Below are positions 6,713 through 13,009 of a stretch of 17,181 bases of DNA, one piece after another. The notes beneath the pieces are model-generated. The model made no database searches, was not told where the DNA came from, and saw only the letters and a program-made list of their open reading frames with translations. The position numbers were made by a program, and so were the translations under genes. The DNA comes from JAAYAY01 sp964429355 (GTDB lineage Bacteria > Planctomycetota > Planctomycetia > Pirellulales > Thermoguttaceae), in assembly GCA_964429355.1 (NCBI GenBank), contig CAYSCH010000197.1, forward strand, positions 1-17,181, given 5' to 3'. The number at the start of each line of letters is the position of its first letter. The stretch's first letter is position 1.

Positions 6713-7588
6713 ATGCGATTACTTGTTGCTTGTCCGAAGTGCCAGAGGCAATACGACGCCAGCGGGCGCAAACCGCAGAGCCGGTTCCGTTGCCTGTGCG
6801 GTGTTCCCGTAACGGTGCCCCAACCCAAGTCGCATGTGGCTCGCGTGGTGCGATGTTCGTCGTGCGGTGCGCCGCGGGAAGCGGGGCGTGAGGACTGCGT
6901 GTTTTGCGGCTCCGACTTCACGTGTCACGAGCGCGATCTGCATACGGTCTGCCCAAGATGTCTGGCCCGCGTGAGCGACCGGGCCAAGTTCTGCCATTAC
7001 TGCGGAATTCGCATCATGCCCGAGGCGGCCGCCACGGGCCAGACCCGCCTGGTTTGCCCTGCCTGCGGCGAGAAGTACCGCTTGACGAGCCGCACCATCG
7101 GCGACGTGGCGGTGATGGAGTGTGGGCGCTGCGTGGGCCTGTGGTTGGGCCACGGGACCTTCGAGGGGCTGACCAATCTCGCGATGAACGAGGCCATTCA
7201 ACTCGACCAGGTATTTCAGTCCGCATCGCGGTGCGGCCGCGAGGAGCCAGCGGTCGAGAAGCAGGGCTCGTTCTACCGCATGTGTCCGCAGTGCCGGTGC
7301 ATGATGCCGCGCCGCAATTACGGGCGAGCCAGCGGTGTGGTCGTCGATGTCTGCCGGGACCACGGGCTGTGGTTCGACGCCGACGAGTTGCCTCGCATCC
7401 TCCAATGGATCCGCGGCGGCGGGCTGGCCAGGGCTGCCGAAGAGCGGGCCGCTCAAGCCGCACGCGAGGAGGTCATGAAGCGGATGCCGAAAGAGACGCG
7501 GGCCCAAGAGCCCGCCGAGTGGCCAATTCAGACCGATGACCTCGGCAAGATGTTGGCCGTCATGCTCTCGCGGCTGTTCACAGGCTGA
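6713..7588 (+). CDS. Multi-zinc-ribbon protein with TFIIB-type fingers
   Basis: This 291-residue cytoplasmic-type protein (no signal peptide) is full of paired CxxC zinc knuckles. They are CPKC with CLC (7-29), CSSC with CVFC (48-65), CPRC with CHYC (80-98), CPAC with CGRC (115-139), and a final MCPQC with VCRDHGLWFDADEL (210-245). The last two match the zf-TFIIB type ribbon (C..C, then a second pair before GLW(F/L) and a helix). The C-terminal part (about 255-291) is a charged Ala/Glu-rich helix. GTGGAGG at 6696-6702 is 10 nt before the ATG. Such proteins are often unassigned; roles in nucleic-acid or protein binding are inferred. It converges with the sulfatase gene. Individual ribbon boundaries are approximate. 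Confidence 0.85.
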   Translation: MRLLVACPKCQRQYDASGRKPQSRFRCLCGVPVTVPQPKSHVARVVRCSSCGAPREAGREDCVFCGSDFTCHERDLHTVCPRCLARVSDRAKFCHYCGIRIMPEAAATGQTRLVCPACGEKYRLTSRTIGDVAVMECGRCVGLWLGHGTFEGLTNLAMNEAIQLDQVFQSASRCGREEPAVEKQGSFYRMCPQCRCMMPRRNYGRASGVVVDVCRDHGLWFDADELPRILQWIRGGGLARAAEERAAQAAREEVMKRMPKETRAQEPAEWPIQTDDLGKMLAVMLSRLFTG

Positions 7589-7625
7589 GCACATGACCGG
7601 CAGCCGGGTCTGGTTGACAGAGAGG

Positions 7626-7648
7626 CCCGCTGAGCGGGGGACGGTTTT
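7626..7648 (+). terminator. Possible terminator of the zinc-ribbon gene
   Basis: CCCGC-TGA-GCGGG forms a perfect 5-bp stem with a 3-nt loop (7626-7638), and TTTT follows at 7645-7648 after a 6-nt gap. It lies 37 nt past the stop. The short stem and displaced T-run make it a weak candidate. Confidence 0.4.
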
Positions 7649-7668
7649 GGCCAAGGTGAGATTGTCGC

Positions 7669-7724
7669 ACGGGAGACCGGCTGGAGCAGACAGGAACAGC
7701 TCGTCCTCGTGCCTGGTCTCCCGT
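7669..7724. terminator. Inverted repeat between convergent genes
   Basis: ACGGGAGACC (7669-7678) and GGTCTCCCGT (7715-7724) are a perfect 10-bp inverted repeat. With one bulged T they can extend by three more pairs. The 36-nt interior also contains GAGC and GCTC that can pair. It lies between the zinc-ribbon gene and the sulfatase stop at 7780, and may end transcription in both directions. The long loop and lack of a T-run keep this tentative. Confidence 0.45.
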
Positions 7725-7779
7725 ATTGCAGCCCAAACGCGCGCCGAGTGCTCCGGCTATTCTTCCTCCACAGGAATTT

Positions 7780-9422
7780 TCATTCTGCAACCGTCGCGGC
7801 AATCGCCTCGGCAACCGTCTTCGTGCCGATGGGCTGTTTGTCGCCGAACGGGCCATCGGCGCCGTCTTTGGGCCAAGCGGACGGGTCGGCGAACTGACCT
7901 TCGTCCTTGTACTGGTTCTGCAGACGGGCAATCTCCGCTTTCAACTCGGCGAACTTCTGGGCCACCTCGGGCCGGGACGCCTCGTCGGCCGCGAACAGGA
8001 GATTGTGCTGCTCGCTCGGGTCGGCCGCCAGGTCGAACATTTCGTAGGCATCCTTCTTCCAGTAGTAGANNNNNNNNNNTAGATGAGCTTGTGCGTGGCC
8101 GTGCGGACGCCGTAGTGGGCAGCCGTATTGTGGTGCCCCGGATCGTGGTAGTAGCGATAGTAGACGCTGGTCCGCCAATCGGCCGGTGCCTGCCCGTGAA
8201 GCAGCGGCACGAGGGAACGCCCTTGCATGGACTCGGCAGCAGGGAGGCCGGCCAGATCGAGGAAGGTGGGTGCCAGGTCGATATTGGCGACAAACGAAGC
8301 GGGAGTGCTGCCGGCCTTGACGCCCGGACCACGGGCAATGAGCGGCACGCGGAGGCCCGGCTCGTACATGAAGCGTTTGTCGTAGAGGCCGAGGTCGCCC
8401 AGATACCAGCCGTTGTCGGCCGCATAGAAGACAACCGTGTTCGCGGCCAGCCCGGCAGCATCGAGGTAGTCGAGCACCTTGCCGACACCGTCGTCGACTC
8501 CCTGCACGCAGGCCAGGTAGTCCTGCATGTAGCGCTGGTATTTCCAGCGTACGAGGTCGTCACCGCGGAGGGTCTTTCGGGTGCCGTCCGAGAGGGCCAC
8601 CTCCAGCTCGGTGGGCTTTTCCCCCAGCCACTTGTTGCGGGCCGGTCTCTTGAGGTCCGCAGGCGGCTCAAGCTTGAGGTCGCGGCGGGTCAGGTCCCGG
8701 GCAACGGTCTGCTGGTTTTCGGGCAGTGCGGCAGGGCGGGTCGCGTAGTCGTCCCAGAGGGTATCAGGCTCGGGGATGACGCGATCTTTGAACAACGCCC
8801 GGTTCTCTTCATCGGGCTCCCAGGAGCGGTGGGGCGCCTTGTGGTGGAGCATGAGGAAGAACGGCTTGTCTTTGGGCCGCGTCTTGAGCCACTCGATGCC
8901 CAGCTCCGTGGTAATGGCCGTGCAGTGCCCCTGGATGGTGAGCCTGCGGCCCGACACGAGGAACGCGGGATCCCAGTATTGCCCCTGGCCGGGAAGCACG
9001 ATCCAGCGATCGAACCCGGTGGGATCGGAACCGAGGTGCCACTTGCCGATCATGCCGGTGTGGTAGCCGCCGGCCTGGAGTCGCTTGGCGACATTGTCGC
9101 GCTGTCCGTCGAAACGGTTGAATACCGGCACGCCGTTCAGGTGAGAGTATTGCCCGGTGAGCAGGGTAGCACGGCTCGGCGTACAGATAGAATTCGTGAC
9201 GAAGGAATTGGTGAACCGCGCACCGGCCTGGGCCAGCCGGTCGATGTTGGGAGTCGTGTTCACCTTCGAACCGTAGGAGGAGATGGCGTGCTGCGCGTGA
9301 TCGTCGGAAAAGATGAAGAGGATGTTGGGCCTCGAAACCGGCGATTCGGCGGCATGCACGCGGGCTGGCGGGGCAACCAGCGAGAATACGGTCAGGAAGA
9401 GGGGGAGTGTGTATCGTTTCAT
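7780..9422 (-). CDS. Secreted type I (formylglycine) sulfatase
   Basis: Sulfate-ester hydrolase of the alkaline phosphatase superfamily, expected in the periplasm. The start MKRYTLPLFL is at 9422; further upstream the frame is open but not signal-like. The signal peptide ends near residue 24 (VHAAES). Metal ligands D40-D41 are in FIFSDDH. The formylglycine site is C80 in CTPSRATLLTG, the Cys type needing a formylglycine-generating enzyme. K127 and H129 are in MIGKWHLG, and there is a DNG motif in FYAADNGWYLG. The C-terminal signature is THKLI, then YYWKKDAYEMFDLAADP. A 10-N run (8070-8079) breaks the frame, but overlapping the shared TAGA restores HKLIYYWKK and a 542-residue intact protein. 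The natural substrate (sulfated polysaccharide) cannot be read from sequence. Confidence 0.9.
8070..8079. other. Assembly join of 10 Ns in sulfatase
   Basis: The bases before the Ns end in TAGA and the bases after begin TAGA. Collapsing them as a 4-base overlap gives an in-frame, family-typical protein sequence. The N-run therefore probably does not represent missing sequence. Confidence 0.75.
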
Positions 9423-9498
9423 GATGAGCGCCCGTGGAGGGGGTCCGGATCTCGGGTCCTGGCCACCGGGGCCCCACAGCGGCAGCCGGCCGAAGGTC

Positions 9499-9527
9499 AG
9501 TATTGTTTTCGGGCGGGGCCGTGTCAA
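9499..9527 (-). promoter_or_regulatory. Candidate sigma-70-type promoter for sulfatase
   Basis: On the minus strand, TTGACA (9527-9522, a perfect -35) is separated by 17 nt from AATACT (9504-9499, four of six matches to TATAAT). It lies about 75 nt upstream of the sulfatase start. Spacing and -35 are ideal; the -10 is moderate. Confidence 0.5.
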
Positions 9528-9580
9528 TTGCCGGACCGAAATGGGGCACTATTCGGGTGGATATGGTGGAGGACTGCCGT

Positions 9581-9609
9581 TTCTCATTGCCGGGACGGCT
9601 GCGTAGAAT
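9581..9609 (+). promoter_or_regulatory. Weak promoter candidate for lipoprotein gene
   Basis: TTCTCA (9581-9586, four of six to TTGACA), 17 nt, then TAGAAT (9604-9609, five of six to TATAAT). It would give a leader of about 130 nt before ATG 9746. Tentative. Confidence 0.3.
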
Positions 9610-9745
9610 TACGTTGGGCGTCGCATTCTGGGTGCAGGGGTTGCAGATCATGACGCTCCGAGTTGCGGGGCGAGTTGAAGCCGTTACGGCCATTGGATGG
9701 CGTGGCGGAGACTACTGACCATGTCTCGAATCGGAGGCTGTTAGC

Positions 9746-10423
9746 ATGAACTCGACAAGATGGTTATTCGTTGGTTTGATCCCGCTCGTGCTCGTCGCGG
9801 GCTGCATTGTCGGCGACCAGCTCACGACGCTCACCATTCATGCGGATGGGTCGGCGGATCTGGTGATTTTCAGCTCGAACCTCCACTCGACGCAGGCCGG
9901 CGAAGAAGGCGAGCGGGAACTGGCCGAATACAAGGCCAAGTTTGATGCACGGAGCCAGGACGAGATGGTGCGTATTCGAGAGGCCGGCGGCGAGATCCTC
10001 GAGGCTTCCTGGATCCGGCAACACGTGCCTTTCTCTCAGGTGATCTATGCGCGCTTGCCCGATGAGTCGTCGCTCGAGAGATTTGCTTCGTCGACGAGCG
10101 ACGACGGCAGACAGCAGATCACGGCGCAATTGCAGAGTGAGGGGGTGCATCGCCGACTCAGCCTGCAGATCACCGTTCCTCCCGACGCAATGGATACGGC
10201 CCAATTGTCGACCACGGATGCCGGAAAACTGCGGCAGAGGTTTGCCGACGGGATTTCCGAAACCCGGATTGCAGTAGTCGGCGGCTCGATCGTCAATGCC
10301 CGTGGCTTCACCGTGGCAGAGGACAAAAAATCGGCCTTACTGGACGTGGGTGAGATTGCCAAGATCCTGCAAACCAGCGGCCCCAAGGCGGAACTGTACC
10401 TGGAATGGGAAGTGTCGCAATAA
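9746..10423 (+). CDS. Small lipoprotein of unknown function
   Basis: 225 residues beginning with a canonical lipoprotein signal: MNSTRWLF, a hydrophobic core and the lipobox LVAGC with lipidated Cys20. The mature part starts with a beta segment, TLTIHADGSADLVIFSSN. A helical charged region (about 50-80, EEGERELAEYKAKFDARSQ) follows, then alternating strands to the C-terminal LYLEWEVSQ. The opening 'dG-a-v' beta pattern resembles LppM-like lipoproteins, but the resemblance is weak and I do not assign a family. GGAGG at 9733-9737, 8 nt from the ATG, fixes the start. The gene stands alone between the divergent sulfatase and the convergent SGNH gene. It is probably anchored to a membrane facing the periplasm. 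Confidence 0.85.
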   Translation: MNSTRWLFVGLIPLVLVAGCIVGDQLTTLTIHADGSADLVIFSSNLHSTQAGEEGERELAEYKAKFDARSQDEMVRIREAGGEILEASWIRQHVPFSQVIYARLPDESSLERFASSTSDDGRQQITAQLQSEGVHRRLSLQITVPPDAMDTAQLSTTDAGKLRQRFADGISETRIAVVGGSIVNARGFTVAEDKKSALLDVGEIAKILQTSGPKAELYLEWEVSQ

Positions 10424-10452
10424 CCGACTTGCACGAATCGAGGTAAACAAAT

Positions 10453-10503
10453 GGTGGCACCCAGCAGGAGTCATCAAGTGGGTCGCTCCTGCCGGGTGCG
10501 ACC
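10453..10503. terminator. Long stem-loop after lipoprotein gene
   Basis: GGTGGCACCCAGCAGGAG (10453-10470) pairs with CTCCTGCCGGGTGCGACC (10486-10503), 18 positions with two mismatches, across a 15-nt loop. It lies 29 nt past the lipoprotein stop. Its left arm is repeated at 10614 with 20 of 23 bases identical, so it belongs to a repeated hairpin type. No T-run follows. It may be a terminator or a REP-like element. Confidence 0.55.
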
Positions 10504-10613
10504 GACATGTCACAGTTGCAGCCACTGGGACGAAGCCTTCACGAATCACGCGCTTGCTGAATCTTCTCTGGCCTTCGGGTCGGCATGGTTATGGTGTGCG
10601 TGGGAGAAAGTCT

Positions 10614-10636
10614 GGTGACACCCGGCAGGAGTCACC
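10614..10636. terminator. Related stem-loop after SGNH gene
   Basis: GGTGAC (10614-10619) pairs with GTCACC (10631-10636) across ACCCGGCAGGA. The 23 nt match the left arm and loop of the upstream hairpin (10453-10475) at 20 positions. It lies 14 nt beyond the SGNH stop on the minus strand, a position fitting a transcript end. Confidence 0.5.
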
Positions 10637-10650
10637 CACTAGGCTTCCAC

Positions 10651-11874
10651 TCACTTCGTTCTGGGCTCCATGTGTTCCTTGAGCCACGCGGAAAGCAGCT
10701 CCGGCAGGGGCGTCGTGTCGCCCTCGGGACGGGCGATCCTGTGGAGATCCTGGGCGACGACCAGGCGGTGGGCGAGTTCGTCGTCGCGGCGTTCGGCGGC
10801 GGTCAAGTCCGTTCTGGCAGTGGAAGGCAGCGCCACGATCACATCCCACTGCTGCACACCAAAGCTCAGCGACCAGTTCATGATCCACGAGTAGTGCCGG
10901 TGAAATTCCTCGGGCGTGTCGGCCGAGGCAGATGCGGGCACGGCGATCACCACCAGATCCATCGCCATCGCCCGTACCTTCTGGGCGGCCAGCTCGAGTT
11001 CGGCCAGCGATTGCCCCTCCGTCGGCCAACAGGAAACGGTGACCTGCGCTTCAGGATAAAGCGCATTGAGGGCCGGACCGATCAAGTGGTCATAAGGGGG
11101 CATGGCCAGCACTTGGACGGGCTTGCCGGCTGCGAGCAACTCGCGGGTGTGCCACATCGCCGGCTCGGGCGGACCGGCATCCTGCAGGGAGACCTCCTTG
11201 CCGGAAATGGACTGGGCGATGGCCTCCGCGAGCCGCTTGTGGCCGTCCATGTTGGGATGACTTTCGTCGCTGTGGAGCAGCGTCCACTCCAGAGCGTCGC
11301 TGGCCCGCACGGCCTCGTAAAGGGCAAAACAATCCACCACGCCGAGCGATTCTTCTCGTCCCACATCTCGGATGGCCTGGGTGAACTCGGCCAGCCTGGC
11401 CCCGGGGCGCGTTGGAGTTTCCATCACCGAATTCTGGGTGCAGAGGAGTACCTCGGCACCGGCCTGGCGGCAACGGGTGCCGATCTCCTTGAGATTCTGC
11501 TTGAACTCGTCCAGCGGGAGCCGCACCAGGTCATTCATACCGAACATGACGGTCACCAGATGCGGCCGGTGGGCGAGCACATCGCGATCGAGCCGGGCCA
11601 GGGCGCCGCCGGTTGTATCGCCGCTGATGCCTGCGTTGTGAACGGTGATGCGTGCCTCGGGATAGATCCGCTCGAGGGCGATCTGGAGCATCTCCGGATA
11701 GGCCCGCCGGCCGCCGGTGTGATAATAGACGCCCGTGATGCTGTCGCCGAGGCAGACGATGGTCACCGGCTGGCCGGTCTGGAGAAGTTGGACGGTCTTC
11801 TCGGGCGGCGCAGCCATGAGACCGCTGCAGGAGACCGTGAAGCAGAGCAACAGGAAGGAGCTGAATCTACACAT
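10651..11874 (-). CDS. Two-domain SGNH/GDSL hydrolase, second domain degenerate
   Basis: About 407 residues. ATG 11874 is preferred over the in-frame GTG at 11883 because AGG lies 8 nt before it. A signal peptide spans roughly residues 1-21 (LLLCFTVSC, then SGLMAAPP). Domain 1 carries the SGNH set: S45 in CLGDSITG, Gly in NAGISGDTT, N114 in FGMNDL, and D203/H206 in DESHP. Such enzymes deacetylate or deacylate sugars and lipids, and here a secreted carbohydrate esterase is plausible. Domain 2 (about 250-350) repeats the pattern of domain 1: GKPVQVLA against GQPVTIVC, YPEAQVTV against YPEARITV, DLVVIAV against HLVTVMF. It lacks Ser, Asn and His. It is last in the minus-strand run after the aminotransferase gene, 185 nt downstream. 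Confidence 0.88.
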   Translation of the reverse strand: MCRFSSFLLLCFTVSCSGLMAAPPEKTVQLLQTGQPVTIVCLGDSITGVYYHTGGRRAYPEMLQIALERIYPEARITVHNAGISGDTTGGALARLDRDVLAHRPHLVTVMFGMNDLVRLPLDEFKQNLKEIGTRCRQAGAEVLLCTQNSVMETPTRPGARLAEFTQAIRDVGREESLGVVDCFALYEAVRASDALEWTLLHSDESHPNMDGHKRLAEAIAQSISGKEVSLQDAGPPEPAMWHTRELLAAGKPVQVLAMPPYDHLIGPALNALYPEAQVTVSCWPTEGQSLAELELAAQKVRAMAMDLVVIAVPASASADTPEEFHRHYSWIMNWSLSFGVQQWDVIVALPSTARTDLTAAERRDDELAHRLVVAQDLHRIARPEGDTTPLPELLSAWLKEHMEPRTK

Positions 11875-11973
11875 CGTGTTCACCTGGTTTGAATGTCGGA
11901 AGTCTCAAGAATCCGCGTTCTGGCTGGCCGCAGCCACGGCCGAAATCCGGTTCTGAAATATGCTCGAGTCATT

Positions 11974-12046
11974 CTCAGAAGCCCTGGCAAAACGTACGAA
12001 TTTCCCCCGGGCATGGATGGGCACACTCGGTGGTTGTGTCTGCGGC
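11974..12046 (-). repeat. 73-nt post-stop element, copy 2
   Basis: On the minus strand this begins 13 nt after the aminotransferase stop and aligns without gaps to 1010-1082 (about 59/73). Strand is given as the sense strand of the gene it follows. Just beyond it, GGCTG-GCCG-CAGCC forms a small hairpin in the leader of the SGNH gene. Confidence 0.8.
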
Positions 12047-12059
12047 GTTCCAAGAAGTT

Positions 12060-12977
12060 TCAAATCTCCGATTTCATCACCTGCGCTTCGATATCCATGC
12101 CGACGCGCCGGCTCCACGCCTGAATCATGTTTCGCAGCGCCGGGCCTGGAAGGCCGTTGCCGATAGGAACGTTATTGATCTTGGTGGCGGGGGCGAGGCA
12201 GTAAGGTGTGGTGGTCAGCCAAGCCTCGTCGGCATTGACCACGTCGTAGGGCTGGAAATCCCGTTCCACAAACTCCATGCCGACAGCGGGCGCGAGTTCC
12301 TTGACGGTCTCGAGGCTGACGCCCCAGAGGATGTTGCGCGTCGTGGGCGTGATAATGGTACGATCCTTGATGATGACGAAATTCGCGCCTGCGCATTCGG
12401 TCACGTTGCCATCCAGATCCAGGAGCAGGGTGATCGCACGTGGATCGACGGCCTGCGATTGACGGTCGGCCAGAAACCAGTGGAGGCGGCTGCGGTTCTT
12501 CATCTTTGGATCGACGCACTGCGGCGGAACGTGGCGGACGGACGGTGTAACGACGTGCGCACCTTCGGTGAACAAATGCCGCCACAGGCCGAATTGCAGT
12601 GGAAACGAATGGATGCAGATCGTGGGCGCCGATGGCCCCGTCCCGGCGGCACTGCCGGCGTAGAGNNNNNNNNNNGGGGTGACGAAATGCACGACCCCAA
12701 GATCGCTTCCTGCAGGCAGCAGCCGGCAGTTGGTTTCGGCCAGATGGCGAGTCGTGGCGAGCATTTCCTGCTGCGACAGGGGAACCGCAATGCCGGCGTA
12801 CTTCAAGGACCGGTAGAGCCTTGCCACGTGATCCTCGGCGCGGAAGAGCTGGTGCTGAAAGGTGCGAGTCATCTCCGTGAGCGTCGCCCCGAGCACCAGG
12901 CCAAGATCGTAGATATTGAGCTTCGCCTGCGAGGCAGGAACGAATCCGGTGTTCAAATAGACGATGGGCTCGGTCAT
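12060..12977 (-). CDS. Class IV PLP-dependent aminotransferase
   Basis: About 305 residues with an N-run inside. Fold-type IV enzymes include branched-chain and D-amino-acid aminotransferases and aminodeoxychorismate lyase. Visible features are the N-terminal YLNTGFVPASQAKLNIYDLG, typical of the family's opening hairpin, and the PLP lysine K160 in MKNRSRLHW. The cofactor-nitrogen Glu E194 is in NVTECAGANFVI, and a late TTTPYCLAPATKIN loop replaces the usual TS-T motif. Specific substrate cannot be assigned. The 10 Ns (12666-12675) lie after HFVT; the ORF stays in frame with 10, and homologues suggest only a few bases are really missing, perhaps coding P-G. The start lies 32 nt downstream of the GH42-like stop, so co-transcription is likely. 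No strong ribosome-binding site is seen. Confidence 0.87.
   Translation of the reverse strand: MTEPIVYLNTGFVPASQAKLNIYDLGLVLGATLTEMTRTFQHQLFRAEDHVARLYRSLKYAGIAVPLSQQEMLATTRHLAETNCRLLPAGSDLGVVHFVTXXXXLYAGSAAGTGPSAPTICIHSFPLQFGLWRHLFTEGAHVVTPSVRHVPPQCVDPKMKNRSRLHWFLADRQSQAVDPRAITLLLDLDGNVTECAGANFVIIKDRTIITPTTRNILWGVSLETVKELAPAVGMEFVERDFQPYDVVNADEAWLTTTPYCLAPATKINNVPIGNGLPGPALRNMIQAWSRRVGMDIEAQVMKSEI
12666..12675. other. Assembly join of 10 Ns in aminotransferase
   Basis: Frame analysis needs the true gap to be one more than a multiple of three. A missing 4 nt, giving VTPGLYAG, would fit the family, but this is inference. The bases at the two sides share no overlap of two or more. Confidence 0.7.
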
Positions 12978-13009
12978 GGCGGCATGAAAGATGAGTGGTT
13001 ATGTGCCCG

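Larger units (their letters stand above)
9423..9745. other. Divergent intergenic region
   Basis: 323 nt between the sulfatase and lipoprotein starts. It holds a good minus-strand promoter candidate, a weaker plus-strand one, and the ribosome-binding site GGAGG (9733-9737), 8 nt before the lipoprotein ATG. I see no operator palindrome or further gene. Confidence 0.6.

Noticed and set aside
6366..6812. Open frame starting right after the GH127 stop
   Set aside because: It crosses the tandem 131-nt units in different frames, so the two copies would encode unrelated peptides, and it overlaps the zinc-ribbon start.
7536..9653. 705-codon plus-strand open frame antisense to the sulfatase
   Set aside because: It overlaps the zinc-ribbon gene end and the sulfatase on the other strand, has low-complexity Arg/Gly composition, and the opposite strand has clear catalytic motifs.
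10585..11892. 435-codon plus-strand open frame antisense to the SGNH gene
   Set aside because: The minus strand has signal peptide and SGNH motifs; this frame has neither and extends across hairpins.
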